In this document: positions 10,098-19,480 of the stretch, piece by piece
Layout: each line of letters begins with the position of its first letter
Position numbering within the stretch: the stretch's first letter is position 1
From: an uncultured Pseudomonadales bacterium
GTDB taxonomy: Bacteria; Pseudomonadota; Gammaproteobacteria; Pseudomonadales; Porticoccaceae
Length of the DNA stretch: 64,000 nt
Direction of reading: 5' to 3'
Assembly (NCBI GenBank): GCA_943788895.1
Contig: CALSRZ010000005.1
Coordinates: 124,001-188,000 of the forward strand
The notes under the pieces: model-generated
What the model was told of the DNA's origin: nothing
The model's database searches: none
Seen by the model: only the letters and a program-made list of their open reading frames with translations
Translations under genes and position numbers: made by a program

Positions 10098-11393
10098 TTA
10101 GCCTGCCATCAGTAATTCGATTTCGCTGCGCTTTTTGGGTACGCCAGCGGTTAGGTCTTCACAGCCGGTTTTGGTCACGGCAACATCGTCTTCAATGCGC
10201 ACTGCCAACCCGCGCCACTGTTCGGCGACGCTGGTATTATCGGGTGAAATATAAATCCCCGGCTCCACGGTTAACACCATGCCCGGTTCAAATTCTCGCC
10301 ACTGGCCATCAATTTTGTAGTCACCCACATCATGTACATCCATGCCCAACCAGTGACCAGAGCTGTGCATATAAAAGTCTTTGCAGGCCTGCTGTTCAAT
10401 TAATTCGCTGACATCGCCATTGAGAATCCCCAGATCAACCAAGCCCTGAGTAATCACCTCAATGGTTGTCTGATTGGCAATATTGTAGGCGGCACCGGGA
10501 ACAATGCTTGCCATTGCCTGAACCTGCGCTTCCAAAACAATATCGTAGATGGCCGCTTGTTCGCGACTGTATTTGCCGTTTACTGGAAAGGTGCGGGTGA
10601 TATCGGCTGCGTAATTTTCATATTCGCAGCCGGCGTCGATCAGCACCATATCGCCATTGTTAATTTTTTCGCGGTTCTCAATATAGTGCAGTATGCAGCC
10701 GTTTTTCCCGCCGCCGACAATACTGGTATAGGCCGGAGCTGTGGCACCGGAAGCCATAAACTCATGCTCGATTTCTGCCTGTAGCTGATATTCATAGATG
10801 CCGGGTTTAGCAGCACGCATGGCGCGGCAGTGGGCGCGCGCGGAAATCTCCCCCGCCCTGCGCATCAACTTCAGTTCTGCTGCGGTTTTGATCAGGCGCA
10901 TCTCATTGACTATATGATCCAGATCGACAAACTCTCCAGGCGCTTCCGAACCACTAATTTCATTGACCCAGCCCATCAGATGACGGTCAAAATCAGCGTC
11001 CTTACCTATGGCGTAATAGACCCGCTCTCTGCCTTCCAATAGCCCGGGCAAAATATCGTCAAGATCACCAATTGGAAATGCATCATCCAATGCAAAGTCG
11101 GCAACCGCGCCCTCTGGCCCGACTCTGTAGCCATCCCAGGTTTCACGCAGCCTGTCCTTCTCGCGACAGAACAAAATTGCTTCGCCCTGACCGCGGCCGG
11201 GGATTAATACCAACACAGATTCTGGCTCGGAAAAGCCACAGAGATAGCTGAGATTGGTGGCTTGTTTGTAGGGGTAGTGGGTATCTCGGGATCGAATTTT
11301 TTCAGCCGCCGCCGCGACTATTGCAATGCTGTTGCCCTGCATAGTCGACATCAGTTCTCTGCGTCTTGCGGTATATTCTTTGGCGGTGATCAT
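10098..11393 (-). CDS. pepP: Xaa-Pro aminopeptidase
   Basis: Metallopeptidase that removes N-terminal residues preceding proline. The 431 residues show the creatinase-type N-terminal domain and a pita-bread catalytic domain. Metal ligands are recognisable in VLIDAGCEYENYAADITRTFP (two aspartates), the histidine of MHSSGHWLGMDVHDVG, and the glutamates in MVLTVEPGIYI and AVRIEDDV. It lies between ygfB and ubiH in the conserved cluster, separated from ubiH by only 2 bases. Confidence 0.95.
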   Translation of the reverse strand: MITAKEYTARRRELMSTMQGNSIAIVAAAAEKIRSRDTHYPYKQATNLSYLCGFSEPESVLVLIPGRGQGEAILFCREKDRLRETWDGYRVGPEGAVADFALDDAFPIGDLDDILPGLLEGRERVYYAIGKDADFDRHLMGWVNEISGSEAPGEFVDLDHIVNEMRLIKTAAELKLMRRAGEISARAHCRAMRAAKPGIYEYQLQAEIEHEFMASGATAPAYTSIVGGGKNGCILHYIENREKINNGDMVLIDAGCEYENYAADITRTFPVNGKYSREQAAIYDIVLEAQVQAMASIVPGAAYNIANQTTIEVITQGLVDLGILNGDVSELIEQQACKDFYMHSSGHWLGMDVHDVGDYKIDGQWREFEPGMVLTVEPGIYISPDNTSVAEQWRGLAVRIEDDVAVTKTGCEDLTAGVPKKRSEIELLMAG

Positions 11394-11420
11394 ATAATGG
11401 CCAGTTGATACCTATTTGTA

Positions 11421-11966
11421 TTAGTGGATAGTTGGCTCTGCGCTGGGGCCGGAATCTGGATGAAGATCGGTGAATATAAGCTGTACGGCAATGCGGATAT
11501 ACTCGATCAATTCAGCGTAGTCGCGCTCGCCGTCGTCGTCCGTCTCAAAGTCCACTGAGATCTGCCCGATGGAGGCAATATCTTGCAGCGCCTCTTTGGC
11601 ATCTTCGGAGACTTCAAACTCAGCACTCATGCCTTCGCCGAGTCCGGAAATATAATTGCTGCACCAGGCGCCAACGGCCACCAGACGCTCGGGCAGTGGC
11701 AGCTCATCGTCGGGCAGGATTGGCTGAAAAAGAAAAGAGATATCTTCAAGGCTGGTCAGGGCCTCTTCATAGAAATCGCGAAGAGGATTCTCTACGGCCT
11801 CGCCCTGCTCTTCGTTGAGTCCCAACCAACTGGTGGATGTCTCTACCAGAGTCTCTAGGGGCATGGTTCCGCAACACAGGCGGCCGCAGAGAAAACCGTG
11901 GAATCCGGATGGATCGGCTTTTACTTGCAGCGTAAAAAATAGATCTTCTAACTGTTCAAATGTCAT
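11421..11966 (-). CDS. ygfB: YgfB/YecA (UPF0149) family protein
   Basis: A 181-residue acidic soluble protein with the family features GFLCGRLCCG near residue 24 and the central SWLGLNEEQGEAVENPL-like stretch. It heads the ygfB-pepP-ubiH-ubiI operon. In Pseudomonas aeruginosa the orthologue affects AmpD-linked beta-lactam tolerance; whether that applies here is unknown. It diverges from the zapB-like/zapA genes across a 146-base gap. Confidence 0.88.
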   Translation of the reverse strand: MTFEQLEDLFFTLQVKADPSGFHGFLCGRLCCGTMPLETLVETSTSWLGLNEEQGEAVENPLRDFYEEALTSLEDISFLFQPILPDDELPLPERLVAVGAWCSNYISGLGEGMSAEFEVSEDAKEALQDIASIGQISVDFETDDDGERDYAELIEYIRIAVQLIFTDLHPDSGPSAEPTIH

Positions 11967-12042
11967 TTAACTACCTCAATTTTACAGCGGCCATCCTAAC
12001 ATTCTATAAATAGCACTGCACGCCAGTTTATTAATCTTGTAA

Positions 12043-12071
12043 TTGACCAAATCCGCCACAATGCCTATAGT
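12043..12071 (+). promoter_or_regulatory. sigma-70 promoter of the zapB-like/zapA operon
   Basis: A -35 box TTGACC (12043-12048), a 17-base spacer and a -10 box TATAGT (12066-12071) lie 42 bases before the first ATG. The match to the housekeeping consensus and spacing is good. It faces away from ygfB. Confidence 0.65.
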
Positions 12072-12112
12072 TAGCCGGTTCCAAGTTGTAAATACGGAAA
12101 AGTTCTCTGCTT

Positions 12113-12313
12113 ATGAATGGTTATGAAAATCTAGAACAAAAACTGGACAGCTTAATTGAGCTCTGCCAGCAGCTTAAACGCGAAAATCAGGCACTGCGCG
12201 AGCGCGAGTCTACCCTGTCTGGCGAGCGTGGAAAACTGATGGAACAAAATGAGATGGCGAGACAAAAAATCGAAACCATGATCAATCGCCTTAGAAACCT
12301 GAACGCAGAATAG
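12113..12313 (+). CDS. TIGR02449 family coiled-coil protein (ZapB-like)
   Basis: A 66-residue protein made almost entirely of heptad-patterned coiled coil (LEQKLDSLIELCQQLKREN and onward). The family (TIGR02449) is found just upstream of zapA in gammaproteobacteria and resembles the division factor ZapB in size and composition. A structural role at the division ring is inferred from context. The stop is 2 bases before the zapA start, implying co-translation. Confidence 0.85.
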   Translation: MNGYENLEQKLDSLIELCQQLKRENQALRERESTLSGERGKLMEQNEMARQKIETMINRLRNLNAE

Positions 12314-12315
12314 CT

Positions 12316-12612
12316 ATGTCATCCATTTCCCTTAAAATTCGCATCCTCGACAAAGAATATCAAGTCAACTGCCAGCCTGAAGAGCGAGAGGCTCTTGAAC
12401 TCTCCGCAAAGTTGCTCGACGAGAAGATGGAAGAGATTCGTCGTGGCTCACACCTTATAGGTGTCGAGCGTATCGCTGTTATGGCAGCCTTAAACCTGGC
12501 CCATGACCTGATCCGCAGTGAACAGAATGTCAAAGCCGATGAGCAGACTTCCCACCTGCTGCAATCCATGAACTCCAAGCTCAGCTCTGTTTTATTAGAT
12601 CTGAACGGTTGA
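12316..12612 (+). CDS. zapA: cell division protein ZapA
   Basis: Binds and bundles FtsZ protofilaments. The 98 residues have the usual layout: an N-terminal beta-rich head (ISLKIRILDKEYQVNCQPEE) and a C-terminal coiled-coil tail. The conserved GVERIAVMAALNLAHDL segment is at about residues 49-65. The gene order zapB-like, zapA, 6S RNA, fau is the classic gammaproteobacterial arrangement. Confidence 0.93.
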   Translation: MSSISLKIRILDKEYQVNCQPEEREALELSAKLLDEKMEEIRRGSHLIGVERIAVMAALNLAHDLIRSEQNVKADEQTSHLLQSMNSKLSSVLLDLNG

Positions 12613-12683
12613 TCTCAGTCACAATTTCCCCGGGCAATTCCTTTTAGCTGGTCCTTTTTAACTGACTCTTTGCTATTCCGCTC

Positions 12684-12692
12684 TGCTATAAT
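12684..12692 (+). promoter_or_regulatory. extended -10 promoter of 6S RNA
   Basis: TGC-TATAAT is a perfect extended -10 element, 6-7 bases before the inferred 5' end of 6S RNA. The -35 region is weak (CTGACT at 12662, with a long spacer). Confidence 0.6.
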
Positions 12693-12697
12693 TTCAT

Positions 12698-12870
12698 CTC
12701 CTGGGGTGTACGCCAGTCAAGAAGTCCCTGAGCCGATAATTATTATCCGGTTTTTCTCCGTCAATATTGTTGTGCACTTCCGTGCGTCGGAAAGCCTGAT
12801 ATATTGCGAGCGAAGCCACCTTGAACTCTTCGGTTCGAGGCCACGTTGACAGCGGCACCTTGGGGTTTAA
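12698..12870 (+). ncRNA. ssrS: 6S RNA
   Basis: Regulatory RNA that mimics an open promoter and sequesters sigma-70 RNA polymerase in stationary phase. It lies exactly between zapA and fau, the diagnostic position. Sequence blocks match the Escherichia molecule: GCCAGTC, then CCTGAGCCGATA on the 5' side, GTCGGAAAGCCT in the middle, and CACCTTGAAC with a GGTTCGAGG partner on the 3' side. The closing stem pairs GGGGTGT near 12703 with GCACCTT near 12855, including wobbles. Both ends are estimates from the promoter and the closing stem, accurate to perhaps 5-10 bases. Confidence 0.9.
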
Positions 12871-12893
12871 TAAAAGGTTTAATAAAAGGTTTA
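12864..12893. repeat. 12-base tandem repeat after 6S RNA
   Basis: GGTTTAATAAAA occurs twice in tandem, then a degenerate third copy (GGTTTATAAAA), bridging the 3' end of 6S RNA and the fau start. Its effect on 6S processing or on fau translation is unknown. Confidence 0.55.
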
Positions 12894-12917
12894 TAAAAAC
12901 ATAACGGTTGTCTGCCA

Positions 12918-13496
12918 ATGAATGCTGGTGAGATACGCAAAACTATTCGCACTAAACGCCGGGCATTAACCTCTGCTCAACAGCAGACTGCGGCCGAAAA
13001 TCTCGCCGCACTTATCTCCCAACAAAATTTTTTCCTGCGCGCAAAACGTATCGGCATCTATCTTGCCAATGATGGTGAAATTGATCCTTCGCTATTGATG
13101 GGCATAGCACTGAAGGCAAAAAAAGCCTGCTATTTACCGATTATTCATCCACTGCAATTTAACCGCCTCTACTTTGGCGAGTACCGCGAGGGCGATCAGC
13201 TCAAAGCCAACCGCTTTGGTATTTTGGAGCCGCAGTTCAACGCGACAACTATCGCGCCACTCTGGATATTGGATTTAATTCTTCTGCCACTGGTAGCCTT
13301 CGATCGCAGTGGCAGCAGAATTGGTATGGGTGGTGGTTTTTACGATCGCACTCTGGCAGCTTTCGCCAACCAACCGCGCAAGCCAAGCCTGATTGGCCTG
13401 GCCCACAGCTGTCAGGAAGTTGAAAATATTTCCCAGCAGAGCTGGGATATTCCTCTGGATCAAATAATCACTGACCGCGAGATTATTCGGGCCTAG
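12918..13496 (+). CDS. fau: 5-formyltetrahydrofolate cyclo-ligase
   Basis: Converts 5-formyl-THF to 5,10-methenyl-THF with ATP. The 192 residues carry the N-terminal basic IRKTIRTKRRAL segment, and the ATP-phosphate motif GMGGGFYDRTL around residue 136. Its position directly after 6S RNA repeats the Escherichia ssrS-ygfA arrangement, in which both come from one precursor transcript; that is likely here because no separate promoter is evident. It converges on ilvA with a 6-base gap. Confidence 0.93.
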   Translation: MNAGEIRKTIRTKRRALTSAQQQTAAENLAALISQQNFFLRAKRIGIYLANDGEIDPSLLMGIALKAKKACYLPIIHPLQFNRLYFGEYREGDQLKANRFGILEPQFNATTIAPLWILDLILLPLVAFDRSGSRIGMGGGFYDRTLAAFANQPRKPSLIGLAHSCQEVENISQQSWDIPLDQIITDREIIRA

Positions 13497-13502
13497 CTCT
13501 TT

Positions 13503-15023
13503 TTAAGAGCCGAGAAAAAACTGATAGGCTTCATTATCAGTCTCATTAGCATACTGATAACCCAGCTTATCGAGGAAGCCCGAGAGCTTCTTGATATCTT
13601 TTTTCGTCGCCTGAACACCCACCAGCACCCGACCAAATGCCGAGCCGTGATTGCGGTAGTGGAACATCGAAATATTAAATTCACTGCCCAACTGAGTTAG
13701 GAAATTCAGCAGCGCGCCGGGGCGCTCAGGAAATTCAAATCTATACACCTGCTCCTCACCCACCTGGGGCGAACGACCGCCGACCATATGACGGATATGC
13801 AACTTGGCCACTTCGTTATCAGTCATATCTGATACCTGATAGCCCTTGCTGCGTAGATCCTCGACCAGCTGATGACGATCTTCATCACAGGTTACCTGGG
13901 CACCGACAAAAATATGCGCCTGACCGGCATCGCTATAGCGATAGTTAAACTCCGAGATATTGCGCTTTTGCATCGCTGTGCAGAAAGACTTAAAGCTGCC
14001 TGGTTTCTCGTCGATGGTTACCGCCAATACCGCCTCGCGTTTCTCACCTATTTCGGTGCGCTCGGAGATATAACGCAGACGATCAAAATCTATATTGGCG
14101 CCACATTGGATGGCCAGTAATGTCTGCCCTTCAACGCCCTTCTGATCGACATACTTTTTTAGCCCAGCCAGACCCATAGCGCCGGATGGCTCACAGATCG
14201 CCCGAGTATCGTTGTAGACATCCTTGATCGCCGCACAGATTTCATCAGTGCTAACGGTAATAACTTCATCCACCAGCTGCTTTAAAAGTCTAAATGTCTC
14301 CTTGCCGATCTGTGCTACCGCCGTGCCGTCGGCAAAGATACCGACTTCTTTTAGGCGCACTCTGCGGCCGGCCTTTAATGCGGCATCCAGGCAGGCGCTA
14401 TCATCGGCTTCGACAGCGATAATTTTTACGTCGGGGCGCACATACTTTATATAGGCTGCAACGCCGGCACAGAGTCCACCCCCGCCCACGGCGATAAAGA
14501 CCGCATCTAGATCCCCGGACAGCTGGCGCAGGATTTCTACACCGATGGTGCCCTGACCGGCAATAACATCTGGATCATCAAAGGGATGGATATAGACCAG
14601 GCCTTTTTCTTCAACCAGCTTGTTGGCATGAGCCGAGGCCGCGTCGTAGTTATCACCGACTAAAACGACTTTGGCGCCGCGCGAGCGCACTGCATCAACT
14701 TTAATTTGCGGCGTTGTCTTGGGCATAACAATGGTCGCTTTTACGCCCATCTTTTTTGCCGCCAGCGCCAGACCCTGAGCATGGTTTCCCGCAGACGCTG
14801 CAATCACGCCATTGGCGCGCTGCTGTTCCGACAGCTGTCGCAGTTTGTTGTAGGCACCGCGCAACTTAAACGAGAATACCGGCTGCAGGTCTTCACGCTT
14901 TAACAGCACCTGATTATTCAGTCGCTGCGAGAGCAATGGCGCTGGATCGATCGGCGTCTCTACCACTAGATCGTAGATACGCGCGTCGAGAATTTTTTTC
15001 ACATACTTAGTCGGCATGGACAT
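13503..15023 (-). CDS. ilvA: threonine ammonia-lyase, biosynthetic
   Basis: PLP-dependent deamination of threonine to 2-oxobutanoate, the first step of isoleucine synthesis. The 506 residues match the long biosynthetic form with two C-terminal ACT-like regulatory domains (about residues 325-395 and 420-500), where isoleucine and valine act. The PLP lysine is K53 in SFKLRGAYNKL, and the phosphate-binding glycine loop is VGGGGLCAG near residue 188. It is transcribed alone, divergent from rpiA. Confidence 0.96.
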   Translation of the reverse strand: MSMPTKYVKKILDARIYDLVVETPIDPAPLLSQRLNNQVLLKREDLQPVFSFKLRGAYNKLRQLSEQQRANGVIAASAGNHAQGLALAAKKMGVKATIVMPKTTPQIKVDAVRSRGAKVVLVGDNYDAASAHANKLVEEKGLVYIHPFDDPDVIAGQGTIGVEILRQLSGDLDAVFIAVGGGGLCAGVAAYIKYVRPDVKIIAVEADDSACLDAALKAGRRVRLKEVGIFADGTAVAQIGKETFRLLKQLVDEVITVSTDEICAAIKDVYNDTRAICEPSGAMGLAGLKKYVDQKGVEGQTLLAIQCGANIDFDRLRYISERTEIGEKREAVLAVTIDEKPGSFKSFCTAMQKRNISEFNYRYSDAGQAHIFVGAQVTCDEDRHQLVEDLRSKGYQVSDMTDNEVAKLHIRHMVGGRSPQVGEEQVYRFEFPERPGALLNFLTQLGSEFNISMFHYRNHGSAFGRVLVGVQATKKDIKKLSGFLDKLGYQYANETDNEAYQFFLGS

Positions 15024-15191
15024 TCCTTAACATGAAGGTTCCGTTTTCAGAGCACTTAAAAATATTTACTTAAAGGCAATGGTATGTTGATAAAACAATT
15101 TACGCCACCCTCAAAGCAATGAATCTGTTTTATTCCTGCTATCACCGTATAATCGCTCTCTTCTGATGGCGGATAATTAGCGAGGCTAAGG

Positions 15192-15872
15192 GTGGATCAA
15201 GATCAACTTAAACATGCGGTAGCGGCAGCAGCTGTTGAATACACATTAACCAGGATTAATGGCGACAGCATTGTCGGTATTGGCACCGGATCAACGGCTA
15301 ACTTCTTTATTGATTTACTCGCTGAACACAAAAATAAATTCCAGGCGGCGGTTGCCAGCTCGGAAGCCTCTGCCGATCGCCTGCGCGGTCATGGTATCGA
15401 TGTTATTGAATTAAACTCAGCATCGGAAATCGCCATCTATATCGATGGTGCTGACGAAGCCAACCCACGCCTTGAGCTAATCAAGGGCGGCGGTGCTGCA
15501 CTTACTCGTGAAAAAATTGTCACCGCGGTGGCCAGTGAATTTGTCTGTATTGCCGATGAAAGTAAGTGGGTCGATTACCTGGGTACTTTCCCACTGCCAG
15601 TTGAAGTTATTCCTATGGCCCGCAGCCATGTTGCTCGCGAGCTAGTTAAGCTGGGTGGCGATCCGGTATGGCGTGAAAATGTTATCACTGATAACGGCAA
15701 CCAGATCCTCGATGTACACCATCTCTATCCTGTTGGTTCCGCCACTGATCTGGAAGAAAAAATTAACCAGATCACCGGTGTCGTCACCAATGGCTTTTTC
15801 GCCTGCAAGCCTGCCGATATATTATTTCTGGCAACCCAGCAAGGTATTGTTACCCACCGTGCCATAGATTAA
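15192..15872 (+). CDS. rpiA: ribose-5-phosphate isomerase A
   Basis: Interconverts ribose-5-phosphate and ribulose-5-phosphate in the pentose phosphate pathway. The 226 residues show the family motifs [13 protein letters not shown] near residue 32, [21 protein letters not shown] near 87 and the VEVIP segment. It starts with GTG behind a GAGG ribosome site 6 bases upstream; no ATG gives a full-length N-terminus. A TATAAT at 15148 is a candidate -10 box. A PfkB kinase gene follows after 30 bases. Confidence 0.95.
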   Translation: MDQDQLKHAVAAAAVEYTLTRINGDSIVGIGTGSTANFFIDLLAEHKNKFQAAVASSEASADRLRGHGIDVIELNSASEIAIYIDGADEANPRLELIKGGGAALTREKIVTAVASEFVCIADESKWVDYLGTFPLPVEVIPMARSHVARELVKLGGDPVWRENVITDNGNQILDVHHLYPVGSATDLEEKINQITGVVTNGFFACKPADILFLATQQGIVTHRAID

Positions 15873-15902
15873 AGATAAAAAGATTAGAGACAGGAAGCAG
15901 CT

Positions 15903-16904
15903 ATGAGTTTGAAAAAGTACCATGTCTATGGCCTTGGTAATGCATTGGTCGATACTGAAATTGAAGTAACAGATAACAACCTTAGCGATCTGGGTATTGA
16001 GAAAGGTTTAATGACCTTGGTGGATGAGGAGCGACAGCATTTTTTGCTGGATAATCTTGCCGACCATATGGTGATGTCGAAGCTTGCCTGTGGCGGCTCT
16101 GCGGCCAATACAGTTATCTCTCTCAGTCAGTTTGGCGGTAAAAGTTTCTTTTCCTGCAAAGTTGCCGATGATGATAACGGGCATTTCTATATGCAGGATC
16201 TTGCCGACAACGGCGTCGACCACAATGCCCATGCGCAAATATCTGAGGGTATTACCGGAAAATGTCTGGTGATGATTACCGACGATGCCGAGCGCACGAT
16301 GAACACATTTCTTGGCACCAGCACTGAACTCTCATCCGCTGATCTCGACGCGGACGCTATCGCAGATTCTGAATACCTTTATATAGAAGGCTATTTAGTT
16401 ACTGGTGATAGCGCCAAACAGGCGGCTATAGAAGCGGTCGAAATAGCGCGACTGGCTGGCACCAAAATCGCCTTGAGCCTCTCTGACCCGGGTATCGTTG
16501 AATTTTTCCGCGCGGGTTTGAAAGAGATCGCAGGCCCGAAAGTTGATCTTCTGTTTTGCAATGAACAGGAAGCACTCAACTGGTGTGAAACCGACGATAT
16601 TGATCAGGCATTGGAACATTTGCAAAATACTGCCCAACAGTTTGTCGTTACTCGTGGCAGTAATGGCTCTGTAGTCTTTGATGGCAATCAATATCTAACT
16701 GCGCCAGCACAGCCTATTACTGCGGTTGATACCAATGGTGCGGGCGATATGTTTGCCGGCGCCTATCTCTACGGTATCACTCAGGGTTACAGCAGCCTAT
16801 CGGCGGCAGTTTTTGCCAACCGTGCAGCCAGCGCTGTGGTCGGCCAATATGGCCCGCGTCTGCACAGTGCTGAGTACGATGGTTTAAAAGAAGGGCTTAA
16901 ATAG
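15903..16904 (+). CDS. PfkB-family carbohydrate/adenosine kinase
   Basis: A 333-residue ribokinase-fold kinase. The C-terminal PfkB signature with the catalytic aspartate is DTNGAGDMFAGAYLYG (about residues 276-291), and the N-terminal substrate region has the GGSAANTVISLSQFGG glycine-rich motif. Relatives in marine gammaproteobacteria are usually named adenosine kinase, but substrate cannot be read from sequence; a sugar substrate is an alternative. An AGGAAGC ribosome site precedes the ATG. It follows rpiA closely, which fits pentose or nucleoside metabolism. Confidence 0.85.
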   Translation: MSLKKYHVYGLGNALVDTEIEVTDNNLSDLGIEKGLMTLVDEERQHFLLDNLADHMVMSKLACGGSAANTVISLSQFGGKSFFSCKVADDDNGHFYMQDLADNGVDHNAHAQISEGITGKCLVMITDDAERTMNTFLGTSTELSSADLDADAIADSEYLYIEGYLVTGDSAKQAAIEAVEIARLAGTKIALSLSDPGIVEFFRAGLKEIAGPKVDLLFCNEQEALNWCETDDIDQALEHLQNTAQQFVVTRGSNGSVVFDGNQYLTAPAQPITAVDTNGAGDMFAGAYLYGITQGYSSLSAAVFANRAASAVVGQYGPRLHSAEYDGLKEGLK

Positions 16905-16909
16905 CAGCT

Positions 16910-19435
16910 CTAGACTTTTATTTTATTGAGCGGCTGCGGATGTTGAAACAGAAATCCCTGCAGATAGTCGACACCAATTTTTTTCAATAGCTCTAGCTGT
17001 TTTTCATTTTCGACACCCTCGGCCACGGTGGGGATTCCCATAATATGGCCGAGGTGGTTGATGGTACTAACTACCGAATAATCGACATCGCTATTTTCCA
17101 TGGTGTGAATAAAGCTCGAGTCAATTTTCAGGCAGTCGATCGGCAGTTCTTTTAAATAGGCAAATGACGATAGTCCACTGCCAAAATCATCCAGCGCAAT
17201 CGACACCCCCACTGACCTCAACGTCGCAATCAGGCGCTTGGCTTCCTGCAGATGCTTTACCGCTGCAGTCTCGGTAATTTCAAACTGAATATGCCGAGGC
17301 GATATGCCACTGTCGCTAAAGCCGCTAAGAATATAATCGATGGCATTCTCATCACCCACCGTGCTGCCGGATAAATTCACCGAGAGTAATGGCAGCGGCG
17401 AACCTTTGGCTTTAAGCATCTGCAAAAATTTTAGCGAATGGTTAAATACCCATTTATCCAGATCATCAATTAATGAAAAGTGTTCGGCGACGGGAATAAA
17501 TTCCGAGGGCTGTAAAATACTGCCATCACTGTCGCGCATTCTTACCAGCACTTCGTAGTATTTGGCTGGCCCGGTGGATCTATTCATCGGCACTATCGGC
17601 TGGGCAAATAATGTAAAGCGATCCTCATCCAGTGCCGAGACTATTTTCGGCATGCTGGTGGCGAGACTGCGGCGCTTGGCAACCTCTTCATTAAACGACT
17701 GGAAGTGAATTTTATTTCTGCCCTTGTCACGGGCGGTGGCACAGGAGGAACCGGCGGAGATCATCAGGTCAATATCTGACACTGCGTTGGCATCAATCAG
17801 TATGCCGCCAATGCTGGCACCGATTTTTAACACCTCGCCCTCCCAGGGAATACTCAGCTCTTTTAATTCACTGAGTATTTGCTCGGCCAGAGCCATGGCT
17901 TTGTCATAATTTACCCGGTGCAATAACAGGGCAAATTCATCATTGCCGATACGCGTAGCTATATCGCTGGGGCCGGCCAATTTGACCAGCAGATGAGCAA
18001 ACTGTTTAAGCAGCTCATCTCCGGCATGATGACCGCTGGTATCGTTGATCACCGAGAAGTTGTAGAGGTCAATATACAGCAGCGCATGAATAGCGCCCTC
18101 GAGCTTGGCAATCTCGATTGCCTTTTGAATGCGTTTGGCCAGCGAGGCGCGATTCGGCAGTCCAGTTAATGGGTCGTGCATGGCCTGCCATTTCAGGCGA
18201 CTGGAGACTCTGCGTGCTTCGCTGAGCGGCCTGAATATAACCAGGCATTTGGTTATTCGGCCCATTGAATCGCGCAGCGGAAATGCAGATACAGCAACGC
18301 TCATCGGTGTTGCCCCGCGCACCTTTAATAGCAATGACTGGTTGGACTCGACATTCAGCGCCTTGTGCAGGGCATCATGAACCGGCGTGACGGTAACACC
18401 GGTATCTTCATTGGCCAGTGGCATGGCGACATGAATCTGGGTGGGTTTGGATTTATCCAATTCAAGACCCAATAGCTGTTCGGCAATCGGGTTCATCTCG
18501 ATCAGAAAGCCTTCGGCATCGACCATCAATACACCGTCGGCTATATGCCGAGAGGTTAAATCAAACAACCGACCACGGTTAATCAGGTCATCGGCCTGCT
18601 GACTGGCATGGGTCCAGTCGCGGCAGACAATGATTAATTCATCTTCTCTATCGGCACTGTTAAACAGGCTTATATCCAGATAGCGGCTCTCTCCCTGGGA
18701 GGTGGCTGCAAGCACATAACCCTGAATATGCTGATCCCTCAAACTGGCAAAATTTTCTCTTAAATCGAGACTGTCCATCTCGTCGAGACCGGGAAATAAA
18801 ATTCGTACAGAGCTGCCAGCCAGCAATTCATTGCTGTAGGCAAATAATTTCTCTGCCGCCGCGCTCAGCCTCGAAACAAATCCGTAGCGATCAGTAATAA
18901 TGTATGCCGAATGGCTGTCGAGAAAAAATGCGTTTTTCTGCTGCTCGGCATTTGCCGGCGCTGCAGCCGATAAATTTTCACCTGCCGGCTGAGTGATATT
19001 ATTCTGTTGAGATTGCTGAGGCAGGTTTTGTAATTTGAGTTGTATCAGGCCATAGATATTTGAGTCGTCCTCATAAGCCTTAATCGAGATACCCAGCAGC
19101 GCAGAGTGGTCTCTGGAAAATGCCTCAACAAACTGATCCAGTAGAGAATTATCTGCCGGACGCGAGCAGCGCCTGGCACCCAGAGTGCCGGTGACCTGAT
19201 GCAAACTGGCGGCGAACTCTGTGCCTAAAAGGGCGGGAAATAGTGCGTAGAAACGTTTGCCTTGAGATTGCCCGGCGGAGACTGCGCAAAACTCGGCGGC
19301 CTTGCGGTCGATCATTACGACTCTAAAGTTGCGGTCTACCACCATCACGCCGCCTTTTAAGCGCGCCGCAACCAGAGCCCGACTCAACTCAGAACCGGCT
19401 CCACTAACTCCCTTTATGTGGAAAATATTATTCAT
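16910..19435 (-). CDS. PAS-GGDEF-EAL cyclic-di-GMP signalling protein
   Basis: An 841-residue multidomain protein. Three PAS-like regions occupy about residues 25-410 (for example the GFVSRLSAAAEKLFAY and GFLIEMNPIAEQLLGL segments). A diguanylate cyclase domain follows (about 420-575), then an EAL phosphodiesterase domain (about 585-835). The cyclase signature is degenerate, GNDEF in RIGNDEFALLL. The EAL domain keeps YEVLVRM (EVL for EAL), the metal-binding DDFGSG loop, KIDSSFI and the TVAEGVE glutamate. I infer phosphodiesterase activity with a possibly GTP-sensing or weak cyclase domain. No transmembrane span is visible. It is convergent with the PfkB kinase. Confidence 0.88.
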   Translation of the reverse strand: MNNIFHIKGVSGAGSELSRALVAARLKGGVMVVDRNFRVVMIDRKAAEFCAVSAGQSQGKRFYALFPALLGTEFAASLHQVTGTLGARRCSRPADNSLLDQFVEAFSRDHSALLGISIKAYEDDSNIYGLIQLKLQNLPQQSQQNNITQPAGENLSAAAPANAEQQKNAFFLDSHSAYIITDRYGFVSRLSAAAEKLFAYSNELLAGSSVRILFPGLDEMDSLDLRENFASLRDQHIQGYVLAATSQGESRYLDISLFNSADREDELIIVCRDWTHASQQADDLINRGRLFDLTSRHIADGVLMVDAEGFLIEMNPIAEQLLGLELDKSKPTQIHVAMPLANEDTGVTVTPVHDALHKALNVESNQSLLLKVRGATPMSVAVSAFPLRDSMGRITKCLVIFRPLSEARRVSSRLKWQAMHDPLTGLPNRASLAKRIQKAIEIAKLEGAIHALLYIDLYNFSVINDTSGHHAGDELLKQFAHLLVKLAGPSDIATRIGNDEFALLLHRVNYDKAMALAEQILSELKELSIPWEGEVLKIGASIGGILIDANAVSDIDLMISAGSSCATARDKGRNKIHFQSFNEEVAKRRSLATSMPKIVSALDEDRFTLFAQPIVPMNRSTGPAKYYEVLVRMRDSDGSILQPSEFIPVAEHFSLIDDLDKWVFNHSLKFLQMLKAKGSPLPLLSVNLSGSTVGDENAIDYILSGFSDSGISPRHIQFEITETAAVKHLQEAKRLIATLRSVGVSIALDDFGSGLSSFAYLKELPIDCLKIDSSFIHTMENSDVDYSVVSTINHLGHIMGIPTVAEGVENEKQLELLKKIGVDYLQGFLFQHPQPLNKIKV

Positions 19436-19480
19436 TCCTTTTTACCTTAAGAGGATTACCTCTGTGAGCAATCCCTGGAA

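Noticed and set aside
12825-12845. A GGTTCGAGGCC sequence resembling a tRNA T-loop
   Set aside because: It lies within the 6S RNA 3' stem, and no acceptor, D or anticodon arms surround it.
13495-13511. GCTCTT/AAGAGC hairpin at the fau-ilvA convergence
   Set aside because: The stem is short and overlaps the last codons of ilvA. It lacks a convincing T-run for either gene, so I did not call it a terminator.
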